DNA of 37,204 nt from a bacterium. GTDB taxonomy: Bacteria; Vulcanimicrobiota; Xenobia; Xenobiales; JADMJV01. The stretch is from the NCBI GenBank assembly GCA_030149525.1, contig JASBRJ010000068.1:1-37204 (forward strand). The letters run 5' to 3'. Under the pieces are notes generated by a model that did no database searches, was not told the DNA's origin, and worked only from the letters and a program-made list of their open reading frames with translations. Shown in pieces: positions 30,487 to 37,204 of this stretch. Positions within the stretch are counted from its first letter, which is position 1; every line of letters begins with the position of its first letter. The position numbers and the translations under genes are program-made.

Positions 30487-31086
30487 CTGACGGATCTGGA
30501 GAAATACCAGCTTCGCAAAGCCAAGCAAGGAGACCAGACGGCCTTTACCGCCCTGGTTTCTTCGCACGCGGCCTCCGTCTACGGGCATTTGCTTCGCATG
30601 CTGGGTGGTTCAAGAGAAGACGCAGAGGATCTGGCTCAGGAGACTTTTCTGAAGGCCTTTCGAGCTTTGAACAGTTTTCGCGAAGAGAGTCAGTTTCGAA
30701 CCTGGGTCCGCCGGATCGCCACCAATGTGGCTCTCAATCATTTGAAGAAGAAGCGACTGTTGACCATGAGCCTGGAGGTGGGGGAGGGAGAAAGCGAGAG
30801 AACTTTGGATATCCCAGACGATCAATTTTCTCCTGAGGTTCACCTCACTGGAGCGTTGGCCCAGCAGTTTGTGGAGGGCGCCCTCAATCAGTTGTCTCCC
30901 AATCTCAGAACGGTCTTTGTGCTCAAAGAATTGGAAGGCTATACCCACGAGGAGACAGCGCGACTCTTGGGCGTGAATGCTCAAGCTGTTCGGGTGAGAC
31001 ATCATAGAGCCAAAAAACAGCTGGCTCAGTATTTGCAAAATTCAGAGTTGTGTAGAGTTGAGAAAAGAGAGACGGCAAAGCGGTGA
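30487..31086 (+). CDS. ECF-type sigma factor with apparent CTG start
   Basis: The reading frame encodes a complete ECF sigma factor. Region 2 runs from KAKQGDQTAFTALVSSHAASVYGHLLRML through AEDLAQETFLKAFRAL to FRTWVRRIATNVALNHLKKKR. Region 4 is ALNQLSPNLRTVFVLKELEGYTHEETARLL with the helix NAQAVRVRHHRAKKQL. A stop codon (TAG 30472-30474) precedes it in frame, and between that stop and the conserved start of region 2 there is no ATG, GTG or TTG. CTG 30487 lies ten bases after agga (30473-30476) and would give 199 residues. TTG 30589 or ATG 30598 would remove the first helix of region 2. The gene overlaps the FecR-type gene as GTGA (31083), so sigma and anti-sigma are coupled. Confidence 0.88.
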   Translation: MTDLEKYQLRKAKQGDQTAFTALVSSHAASVYGHLLRMLGGSREDAEDLAQETFLKAFRALNSFREESQFRTWVRRIATNVALNHLKKKRLLTMSLEVGEGESERTLDIPDDQFSPEVHLTGALAQQFVEGALNQLSPNLRTVFVLKELEGYTHEETARLLGVNAQAVRVRHHRAKKQLAQYLQNSELCRVEKRETAKR

Positions 31087-32591
31087 AAATGTCTGAGAAA
31101 GAGGAAAAGTTGTTGGATTGGGCCGTGGGGGAGTTGAAGAAAGCCCCGGACCCAGTTTTGCCGGAAGGCTTTCTGCTTCGTTTTGAGCAGAAACTCAAGC
31201 AGGAGGTCGCTTATACTCAAGGTTTCACACCTTCTCAGCCTCACTGGTCTCGAAGTCTAGCCGCTGCCGTTCTCATGATGTGCTGTCTTGCCGCTATGTA
31301 TTGGTTGGGGCCGGGTTTGCCGCAAACATCGGCTGGTGAACTGGCCGTGGCAGCTTGCCCGGGTCAGGTGCTGGTGGATGGTCTGGCCGTTTCTCAGGTG
31401 ACTCAACTCAAGCCCAGCCAGATACTCGAGACCGAAGAGGAGAAAGCTCTTTTGGTGAGCTCCGATTCACGTAATAGAGTCGTGGTGGGCGAACGGACGA
31501 AGCTTGTTGTGGGCAAGAAGAGCCAGGCCGTCAGGACGGAGTTGGAACTGGCCGACGGCTCCATCTCTGTTAGCGAAACGACCATGAAGATTGCCGTGAG
31601 AACACCGGAGTTACTGATCGTTCCCGTGGGCACAGAGTATCGGGTTGATCGTCGAACCGACTCCACTCAGGTCGCTGTTTTGAGTGGGGAGGTGAGGCTG
31701 GAGTCGCTCAAGCCGTCTGAGACTGTGACCGTCCGAGCTGGAGAATCCCTTCACTGGAAGCACGGAGAACCTCTTCGCCCTTCCATGATCGAGAAACTCG
31801 GACCGGAACAGGGAGCGAGTCTCAATTCGGACTTGAGTTTTGCTCACAGGCTGAGGAGACGACCCGAACTGGGCCATCCCTTCCCCAACTTTCTAAGGAA
31901 AACTTCGAGAAAGAGGCATCAAGATGCCAAATCAAGGCGGGCCGCTCCCGGCAAGCTGGATCTGGGTGAGGATTATCCCACCAGTCGGCCCCGTCGAACC
32001 GAGCCTGAGCAACGTCGCCGCTCGGGAGCCAAATGGGAAAAGCGCTCGCAAAAAAGAGGAGCGCGCCCGAAAGGAACCTTCGATTCATCTCCACAGCCGC
32101 AGAGGGTTCCAAGGCAACCCGTTACCAAAAGTGAGGTCCGTCGACGCTCGGGAGTTCGACGTGAGCCGGGCAAAATGCGCGAGATACCGGCTTACCGACC
32201 TGGCGCGGGTCGAGCTGTGCGAAAGCGACCGGGTGTTGTTCAACCTGGTCGAGATGAGACGCGCGGGGCGCCGGCCTATCGACCTCGCACCCGAGGACCT
32301 GTTGACCTTGAGCCGTCTTATCGAGTGGACGTCAAGCCTCCCATGCGGGAGATCCCGTCTTATCGAAAGGCAGAAAAAGAGACCTCCACCCGACGCCCTT
32401 TTCGGCGCTCGCGTGAGGATTTCAAGAATAGAACCACCCATAGGTCTCGGAATGAAGACTTCAAGAATAGAACGGGCTTCGGACGGGCTCAAGACTTGAA
32501 AAACCGAACCGGCGGAAATGGCCGAACAGGGTTTCCTCGACGAGCACCGGGAGTAAGACGGGCTGTCGGTTCAAGTCGTAGGCTGAGATGA
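31083..32591 (+). CDS. FecR-domain anti-sigma protein with long Arg-rich tail
   Basis: The 502-residue product starts at GTG 31083, overlapping the sigma gene (ATG 31089 is an alternative). Residues ~3-45 (EKEEKLLDWAVGELKKAPDPVLPEGF) are the cytoplasmic anti-sigma part. A membrane helix follows at ~60-78 (LAAAVLMMCCLAAMYWLG), then an extracytoplasmic FecR domain at ~85-225 (PGQVLVDG, ADGSISVSE, VPVGTEYRVDRR, VAVLSGEVRLES). From residue ~255 to the end the protein is a low-complexity, strongly basic tail with repeated short motifs: (R/G).(I/A)P(A/S)YRP several times and (E/Q)D(F/L)KNRT three times. FecR domains sense periplasmic or surface signals and release the sigma factor. The tail is unusual for the family and could bind polyanions or peptidoglycan. 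Confidence 0.85.
   Translation: MKMSEKEEKLLDWAVGELKKAPDPVLPEGFLLRFEQKLKQEVAYTQGFTPSQPHWSRSLAAAVLMMCCLAAMYWLGPGLPQTSAGELAVAACPGQVLVDGLAVSQVTQLKPSQILETEEEKALLVSSDSRNRVVVGERTKLVVGKKSQAVRTELELADGSISVSETTMKIAVRTPELLIVPVGTEYRVDRRTDSTQVAVLSGEVRLESLKPSETVTVRAGESLHWKHGEPLRPSMIEKLGPEQGASLNSDLSFAHRLRRRPELGHPFPNFLRKTSRKRHQDAKSRRAAPGKLDLGEDYPTSRPRRTEPEQRRRSGAKWEKRSQKRGARPKGTFDSSPQPQRVPRQPVTKSEVRRRSGVRREPGKMREIPAYRPGAGRAVRKRPGVVQPGRDETRGAPAYRPRTRGPVDLEPSYRVDVKPPMREIPSYRKAEKETSTRRPFRRSREDFKNRTTHRSRNEDFKNRTGFGRAQDLKNRTGGNGRTGFPRRAPGVRRAVGSSRRLR
32414..32509 (+). repeat. Short coding repeat (DFKNRT) in the FecR-gene tail
   Basis: The element gaagacttcaagaatagaac and two variants encode (E/Q)D(F/L)KNRT at about 32414, 32453 and 32489, spaced 36-39 bases. 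Confidence 0.6.
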
Positions 32592-32671
32592 TGTTAACTC
32601 TTCTTCATTCTGAGGAAATTGTGGCCAGGGAGGCCGGAAGATAGGTCTGCTACACGAATGTTAGGGACCAG

Positions 32672-32685
32672 GGCGGAATTCCGCC
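32672..32685. promoter_or_regulatory. 14-bp palindrome upstream of the RNB gene
   Basis: GGCGGAATTCCGCC is a perfect palindrome centred about 33 bases before ATG 32711. It could be an operator or a hairpin in the leader. The gene's ribosome binding site aggag lies downstream of it. Confidence 0.45.
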
Positions 32686-32710
32686 ATCCGCTGCACGATT
32701 AGGAGAACAC

Positions 32711-34501
32711 ATGAAGTTAGACCCTACCTCCCAGAGATTTCAGACTCAGCATCACGGCAAGACCCGTGGCCGGTCGAAGTCTCAACAATCCAGAGGTCCC
32801 AAAGACAATTTTGCTCGAGGGGAAGTCCATAGCAAAAGGACGGACTCCGTCAAAGAGTTCAAGGCCCAGCAGCAGCGGGAGCGTCGGGAGAAAAATCTCC
32901 GCTACATGGACGACAAGGCCCAGGCTCACGTCTCCGGTGCCACAAGCTTTATGGGTACCATCGGGACCATGTCGCTCAAGTATCCCGACGGGCGATGGAA
33001 CCTTAAGGAGCTTGCCGCCAAGGCACTCGAAAATTACGGCCTCAAGACGGAATATCCAGAAGATGTGAAGCAGCAGGTGGCCGATATCGTCGCTAACGCC
33101 AACGGGTTGCCGGACGATGCAAAAAAGCCGTGGGTGAGAGACTATCGGGACAAGCCGTTCATGTCCATCGATAACGGTAAGCTCTGGACCGAGATGGACC
33201 CGGCCGAGTTGGCCAAGAATCCCGAGGCGAACGTCAGTTCACGGGACATCGACCAGTTGCAAACGGCCAGAAGGCTCGACAACGGAGATATCCGTGTCAC
33301 CGTGGCCGTGAGCGATATCGATGCCTATGTGAAGAAAGGCTCGCCCCTGGACAAATTCATGGACGAGAACACGTCCAGTATTTACACCCCGGATAAAGTC
33401 TTTAACCTCGTTCCCCCGGAACTGGCCGAAGATCTTGCCTCTCTCAACCCTCGCGAAGAGCGTTTGGCGACGGTTGTAGAATACTCCGTCGATCCCGACG
33501 GAAACATCAAAGACGAGGAAGTTTTTCAGGCGATTGTCAAGAGCCGGACCAAGCTGGACTACGACAGTGTGAGCGCCTGGATGGACGGCAAGGCGGACGC
33601 CTCACCGGCTATGAAGGCCCAGGGCGAGAGTCTGCTGGAAGACTTGCACCTGCAACAGCAGGCCTCCGACTGGATCGACAAGGGCAAGACCAACGATCTG
33701 GAAGTGGACCGAACGGAAACTCGAATCGTGACGGAAGACGGGAACGCCGTGGGCTTTGAGACCAGCAAGAAAGGTCCGGCCAACCGAATCGTGGAGAATT
33801 TCATGGTCTCCAGCAACACGGTGGTGAGCAAATTCTTGAGAAAGAAAGGCTATCCCACCATGGAACGGACTCTTAAGGAGCCTGAGAAGTGGGACCGACT
33901 GCAAAAGCTTGCCAAAGATAACGGATACACTCTTCCCAACAAGCCGGACGCGGGAGCACTCACCGACTACATGGCTTACTACAAACAGAAGAACCCCGAA
34001 GGCTACGATGAGATGGCTGTCTCTATCTTCAAGCTGAGCGGTCGTGGAATGTACGAAGCCACCGCCCCTGATCAAGAGTTGGTGGGCCAATTCTTCCTGG
34101 GAGTGAAGAACTACATGCAGAGCACGGCAAGCATTCGTCGTGGCGGTGACCGCTTAACGCCTCGCTTACTTAAGGCGGCCCTGGCCGGTGAGCCTTCTCC
34201 CTACAGCATGAGCGAGTTGAGTTCTTTTGCCGACAATCTGAATGATAAGGCAAGAACTCTCGCCAAGGCGGAGCGGCAAGCCACCAAAATGGTCACGGCA
34301 ACCATGCTGGAAGACAGAGTCGGAGAGCAATTTCAGGCTGTTGTCACCGGCTTGAAAGGTAAGCAGAAGTGGTGCCGGATAGGCAATCCGCCCGTAGAAG
34401 GCAGCCTCTTCACGCGGGATAATGTAGAAGTCGGCGACAAGATCACCGTGACCCTCTCCAAGATAGACGTAGAGCGCGGTTTCATCGATTTCAAATCGTA
34501 A
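32711..34501 (+). CDS. RNase II/R-family (RNB) protein with active-site insertion
   Basis: The 596-residue product has a polar, basic N-terminus (~1-65), then the RNB exoribonuclease domain: PFMSID (Asp154), SSRDIDQ (Asp179, Asp181, Gln182), VAVSDIDAYVKKGSPLD, LVPPELAEDLASLNP, IVKSRTKLDYDSV, NRIVENFMVSSN and STASIRRGGD (Arg476-477). A C-terminal S1-like OB fold ends in VERGFIDF. RNB enzymes degrade single-stranded RNA 3' to 5' using four Asp residues and Mg2+. Here the fourth Asp of the DxDD cluster is Gln182, and the loop between Asp154 and Asp179 is about 19 residues longer than in E. coli RNase II. No N-terminal cold-shock domains are evident. The start ATG 32711 has aggag eight bases upstream. 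Activity is uncertain. Confidence 0.88.
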   Translation: MKLDPTSQRFQTQHHGKTRGRSKSQQSRGPKDNFARGEVHSKRTDSVKEFKAQQQRERREKNLRYMDDKAQAHVSGATSFMGTIGTMSLKYPDGRWNLKELAAKALENYGLKTEYPEDVKQQVADIVANANGLPDDAKKPWVRDYRDKPFMSIDNGKLWTEMDPAELAKNPEANVSSRDIDQLQTARRLDNGDIRVTVAVSDIDAYVKKGSPLDKFMDENTSSIYTPDKVFNLVPPELAEDLASLNPREERLATVVEYSVDPDGNIKDEEVFQAIVKSRTKLDYDSVSAWMDGKADASPAMKAQGESLLEDLHLQQQASDWIDKGKTNDLEVDRTETRIVTEDGNAVGFETSKKGPANRIVENFMVSSNTVVSKFLRKKGYPTMERTLKEPEKWDRLQKLAKDNGYTLPNKPDAGALTDYMAYYKQKNPEGYDEMAVSIFKLSGRGMYEATAPDQELVGQFFLGVKNYMQSTASIRRGGDRLTPRLLKAALAGEPSPYSMSELSSFADNLNDKARTLAKAERQATKMVTATMLEDRVGEQFQAVVTGLKGKQKWCRIGNPPVEGSLFTRDNVEVGDKITVTLSKIDVERGFIDFKS

Positions 34502-34514
34502 GAAAGCGGATATG

Positions 34515-34544
34515 AAAAAAGCCCGGTCTAGACCGGGCTTTTTT
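34515..34544. terminator. Strong bidirectional intrinsic terminator
   Basis: AAAAAA (34515-34520), then the perfect palindrome GCCCGGTCTAGACCGGGC (34521-34538), then TTTTTT (34539-34544). It lies between the convergent RNB gene and catalase-like gene and can terminate both. Confidence 0.95.
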
Positions 34545-34563
34545 CTTTTCGGCAGAGAGAGGC

Positions 34564-35922
34564 TCAGCCGGCTACGCCACGATTTCGGGCTGACTCACCG
34601 TAGGCCCACAGCCTCATCAGGTTGGTATTTCCGTGAGGATAGAAAACCTCGAAGTCGGGCCCCTGATCGTGCGCTTCCTTGCCTTTCCAGATATTGAATT
34701 TTGTCTCTTCGGCAGCCTGTGCCATCTCCTTGGCTTTGGCCCCATCCTGAATTTTGGGTATAACGATCTCACCGGCATTCACCCAGGGGCCGCTCCAGGT
34801 CTTGCGCCCGTCATTGGGGTCATCTCCCGGTTGCATGAATTGGAGGTCGAAGGACCAGCGGGTGTCGTTTTCAGCGGTTTTCGCTGCGAAATCGTTGGCC
34901 AGACGCTCAGAGGTGGTTTCGCCTTCCCTCTCCTGAGCCTCAGGGGCCTTCTCACTCAGAGGTGTGGCCTTCATCTTGACCAGATAGTGATGGCCGTCTT
35001 TACCTTTGAGGCGGAAAGGTGCTCTGCTCCAGGCTTCCAGGTCGCTAACACTATTGAGCTCGGTTTTCATTCGACCCACATCCACGACCATCCGACCGGC
35101 GTCGATGGGGCCTACCTCGTAAGCCATCTTGGCCAGGCCGCCCACCTTGGATGAAATACCTACCATGTTGAGCAGCGCCAACTGAGCCATTCCGTCTTCA
35201 GCCTGGGAGGCAGCCGTGCGGGGAGTTCCGCCTGTCATAAGAATGTCTGTGACCTGACCGTCGGTGCCCACGAGCTCCAGAGCGAATCCGTACATATCCT
35301 TGCCGTCCGGATTTTGCTCGTTGGAAGCTGCTGATATGCGGGCGAGCCCCCCGGTGGAGTCTTCGGAGAAGAAATTGAACATCTCCTTGACAGCCGGGTT
35401 CCAGTGAACCTCAACATCCCCACCGAAAAGCTGCTTGGTATGGATGGTGCGGTGCATCTTGTCGGCTCCGGCGTCCAGTTGTCGATGCTGTATCTCACCG
35501 ATGCGCTCCCTGGCGAAAAGTCTCATTTCGGTCGCTTCTTCGCCTTTGGCTGCGTTGTCTTCCACATTCTTGGGCGAAGTGGAAAGAACTTTTTGAATCT
35601 CTTCTTTGCCGGTCCACTCGCGGCTGGGTTGAGTGACAGCTTGAAAGTTTGCCGGAGCCTTTTCCTGAATCCAGGAGCCGTTTTCGGCGAGAGCCACAGA
35701 TTCTAAACCGTTTTCCTGGGAGAGAGCGGGGCCACCGGCCTTCATTCGCTCAAACATGGCTCTTGCGTGGGGGCACGCCTCCAAGGCTTCAGGGGTGAAA
35801 AGCTCCATAGGGACCCCGTTGCTAAAGTCCGGCATGGCGGGCTTGTCGGCCTCTTGCGGTTTGAGAGCCTGGGTGGGGGTCCTCATTACGGATTCTGAAC
35901 GGGCAAGTCTTGTTTGTATCAT
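34564..35922 (-). CDS. Catalase-like haem protein
   Basis: The 452-residue product matches the catalase-like superfamily rather than a classical catalase. MHRTIHTKQLFGG contains the distal His161 (catalase VHAKG). RISAASNEQNPDGKDMYGFALEL corresponds to the RFS...RGFA strand region. The C-terminal MRLWAYGESARNR corresponds to RLFAYPDTHRHR, with Tyr441 the predicted haem-iron ligand and Arg437 its partner. The distal Asn motif (GNNTP) reads TGGTP, so the Asn needed for H2O2 dismutation appears lost. Catalase-related haem proteins in corals and bacteria rearrange or cleave fatty-acid hydroperoxides. The ATG 35922 is preceded by ggagaag. It diverges from an alpha-dioxygenase-like gene across 151 bases, so a shared lipid-hydroperoxide pathway is plausible. 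No signal peptide; likely cytoplasmic. Confidence 0.85.
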   Translation of the reverse strand: MIQTRLARSESVMRTPTQALKPQEADKPAMPDFSNGVPMELFTPEALEACPHARAMFERMKAGGPALSQENGLESVALAENGSWIQEKAPANFQAVTQPSREWTGKEEIQKVLSTSPKNVEDNAAKGEEATEMRLFARERIGEIQHRQLDAGADKMHRTIHTKQLFGGDVEVHWNPAVKEMFNFFSEDSTGGLARISAASNEQNPDGKDMYGFALELVGTDGQVTDILMTGGTPRTAASQAEDGMAQLALLNMVGISSKVGGLAKMAYEVGPIDAGRMVVDVGRMKTELNSVSDLEAWSRAPFRLKGKDGHHYLVKMKATPLSEKAPEAQEREGETTSERLANDFAAKTAENDTRWSFDLQFMQPGDDPNDGRKTWSGPWVNAGEIVIPKIQDGAKAKEMAQAAEETKFNIWKGKEAHDQGPDFEVFYPHGNTNLMRLWAYGESARNRGVAG

Positions 35923-35951
35923 GGTGGTATTCTTCTCCAGCGTGTGGCCAG

Positions 35952-35981
35952 CTTATCGTCTCGGGCTGAAAACATGCTCAA
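35952..35981 (-). promoter_or_regulatory. Possible promoter of the catalase-like gene
   Basis: On the minus strand TTGAGC (35981-35976), an 18-base spacer and GATAAG (35957-35952); each box matches consensus at four of six positions. No clear promoter is visible for the divergent gene in the same 151-base gap. Confidence 0.3.
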
Positions 35982-36073
35982 AGAAGGCGCTTCTCGACAA
36001 TTCAGTCTTCTTTAAGCTTGTCGTGAGAGATTGATAAAAATCGTACTCAAGACGTGCTTATCGAGGTTAAAGA

Positions 36074-37204
36074 ATGAATATCAGCTCAAACAACACACAA
36101 AGACCGGTGCCCCAGCAAACCCAACGACTTCACGCCGATGCGGAAAAGCTGTTACAGGCCGGCAAGGTCAAGGAAGCAGAAGAGCTGCTGACCTCCATCG
36201 GAACCCAGGATAGCTCTCCTCAGACTCAGGGTCTCCTGGGTGCCGCTCTTTATCGGCAAGAGAAGTACGAAGCTGCTGCAGACGCGTTTGAGAAGGCCTC
36301 GGAAGATAACGACATCTACTCAGGACTTGCCGAGCAAGCGCGACAGAATGCCAAGACCAATATTAAGTACGACAACGCTATCAACCCTTTTAAGCAGGCG
36401 GCAATCAACGGCACCCCCGACCCTGGAACCGTTGCTCCCGAAGCGGCCGAGCCTACCATCGTAGAGCGCTCTCTCCTGGCCAAGGGTTGGCGTGGGAGCA
36501 TGAATTTTATCGGTAAAGTGATCGGCGGTGTCTCCGGAGCTGTGATGAGCCTGGGAGCAAAGGTTCTTGGTAAAGAAGACTCTCAGGAAGTGTGGACCCA
36601 ATGGTCGCGGAAAAACTTTGTTCAAGGCCTTCTGATGCTGAAGAACCACCGCGACAGACTCAACAAAGAGAACCTTCACGATACTTATCCCGAAGGCGAA
36701 CTCACCGGATTTGCTAAACCCGGTCAGGAGCAGCCTGAGTGGACCAAGTACAACCGAACCATGGACGGCAGTTGGAACAACGCCGCCAATCCGATGGAGG
36801 GGGCCGCAGGAACTCGCTTCGGACGTATGGTCAGTCGCGACAAGACTTTTATGGACGAGAAGATGTTGATGGTTCCTAACCCTCGTCTTATCAGTCGCCT
36901 TCTACAAACCCGTAAGAACGGGGAGATGAAAGAGGTTCCTTTCCTCAATATGAACGCCGTCTGGTGGATTCAGATGGAGACCCACGACTGGGTGAGCCAC
37001 GGTGACAACAAAACCACCGAACTAATGGAAGTTCCCCTGGCCAAAGACGACCCCAAGCGTCAGGCGCTCCACATGACTCACATGCTGGTCCCCAAGACCG
37101 CCGACGACCCCACCCGCAAAGCGTCCGAAGCCAACACTCCTCAGACTTACCTCAACGAGGTCACTCACTGGTGGGACGGCTCTCAAATTTACGGCTCTTC
37201 CGAC
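36074..37204 (+). CDS. Fatty-acid alpha-dioxygenase-like haem peroxidase, 3' end outside window
   Basis: 377 residues are visible. ATG 36074 is preceded by gagg at seven bases. Residues ~17-80 are TPR-like (ADAEKLLQAGKVKEAEELL, GLLGAALYRQEKYEAAADAFEKA). Residues 141-166 form a Gly-rich hydrophobic stretch that may touch the membrane. From ~225 the animal haem peroxidase/PIOX domain begins: RTMDGSWNNAANPMEGAAGTRFGR, VPNPRLISRLL, VPFLNMNAVWWIQMETHDWVSHG with the predicted distal His304, and NEVTHWWDGSQIYGSS with Thr364, Trp366, Asp368 and Ser370 matching the calcium loop of plant alpha-dioxygenase. The proximal His and catalytic Tyr would lie beyond the window. Alpha-dioxygenases add O2 to C2 of fatty acids, giving 2-hydroperoxides. 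The catalase-like gene is divergent. Confidence 0.9.
   Translation, partial: MNISSNNTQRPVPQQTQRLHADAEKLLQAGKVKEAEELLTSIGTQDSSPQTQGLLGAALYRQEKYEAAADAFEKASEDNDIYSGLAEQARQNAKTNIKYDNAINPFKQAAINGTPDPGTVAPEAAEPTIVERSLLAKGWRGSMNFIGKVIGGVSGAVMSLGAKVLGKEDSQEVWTQWSRKNFVQGLLMLKNHRDRLNKENLHDTYPEGELTGFAKPGQEQPEWTKYNRTMDGSWNNAANPMEGAAGTRFGRMVSRDKTFMDEKMLMVPNPRLISRLLQTRKNGEMKEVPFLNMNAVWWIQMETHDWVSHGDNKTTELMEVPLAKDDPKRQALHMTHMLVPKTADDPTRKASEANTPQTYLNEVTHWWDGSQIYGSSD

Noticed and set aside
30411-30836. Frame of 141 codons with ATG overlapping the start of the second sigma factor
   Set aside because: Its translation has no sigma motifs; the sigma domain is in another frame, which is continuous from 30487.
31924-32499. 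Overlapping plus-strand frame of 191 codons in the FecR gene tail
   Set aside because: It lies inside the Arg-rich tail of the FecR protein, which continues from a good domain and keeps repeated motifs; GC-rich Arg codons keep the other frames open. A frameshift at ~31920 cannot be fully excluded.
34564-35922. Calling the catalase-like protein a true coral-type allene oxide synthase
   Set aside because: Coral enzymes have Thr directly before the distal His; here it is Ile (TIH). Only the broader catalase-like assignment is supported.

Overview
The window is a moderately GC-rich bacterial chromosome segment carrying about 30 genes on both strands. Lipoprotein and secretory signal peptides, a very large secreted beta-helix protein, two ECF sigma/anti-sigma modules and many proteins without a recognisable family suggest an uncultivated, diderm, free-living bacterium from a poorly sampled phylum (for example an Eremiobacterota/Xenobia-like or Melainabacteria-like lineage). 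The phylum is a guess from overall style; there is no rRNA, tRNA or ribosomal protein gene here to settle it.

Layout. 1-4126: 3' part of a giant repeat-built beta-helix surface protein. 4137-5992: a secreted protein of unknown function, then a CorA-type Mg/Co channel whose start codon lies inside a perfect 14-bp inverted repeat. 6037-10092: a lipoprotein with about ten Ig-like (Big2-type) repeats and a C-terminal beta-propeller. 10240-12685: a Met/Gln-rich small protein with a hairpin over its ribosome binding site, a subtilisin-like protein that has lost its catalytic serine, and a protein with a zinc-ribbon-like tail. 12733-14571: a tightly overlapping operon of ECF sigma factor, zinc-finger anti-sigma factor, exported protein and MobA/MocA-like nucleotidyltransferase.

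14.6-21.9 kb looks like an accessory zone: a Uma2 nuclease-like gene, several orphan proteins, a ParDE toxin-antitoxin pair and small membrane proteins, sprinkled with a short palindromic repeat built on GAAATCCCC/GGGGATTTC that I did not see elsewhere in the window. The ParE toxin has no ATG, GTG or TTG start and would have to start at CTG.

21.9-29.9 kb: two paralogous PilX-like proteins with beta-helix passenger regions. The first converges on a DUF2252 gene. The second is the first gene of a translationally coupled operon with a pyruvate phosphate dikinase relative that lacks half of its ATP-grasp domain and the catalytic histidine, and a helical protein of unknown function. 30.0-32.6 kb: a second Met-rich small protein, an intrinsic terminator, and a second ECF sigma factor (again apparently CTG-initiated) coupled to a FecR-type anti-sigma protein with a long arginine-rich extracellular tail.

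32.7-37.2 kb: an RNase II/R-family (RNB) protein with an insertion in its active-site loop, a strong bidirectional terminator, and a divergent pair made of a catalase-like haem protein and a fatty-acid alpha-dioxygenase-like haem protein (cut by the window end). This pair is the most attractive candidate for an undescribed system: a bacterial fatty-acid hydroperoxide (oxylipin) module.
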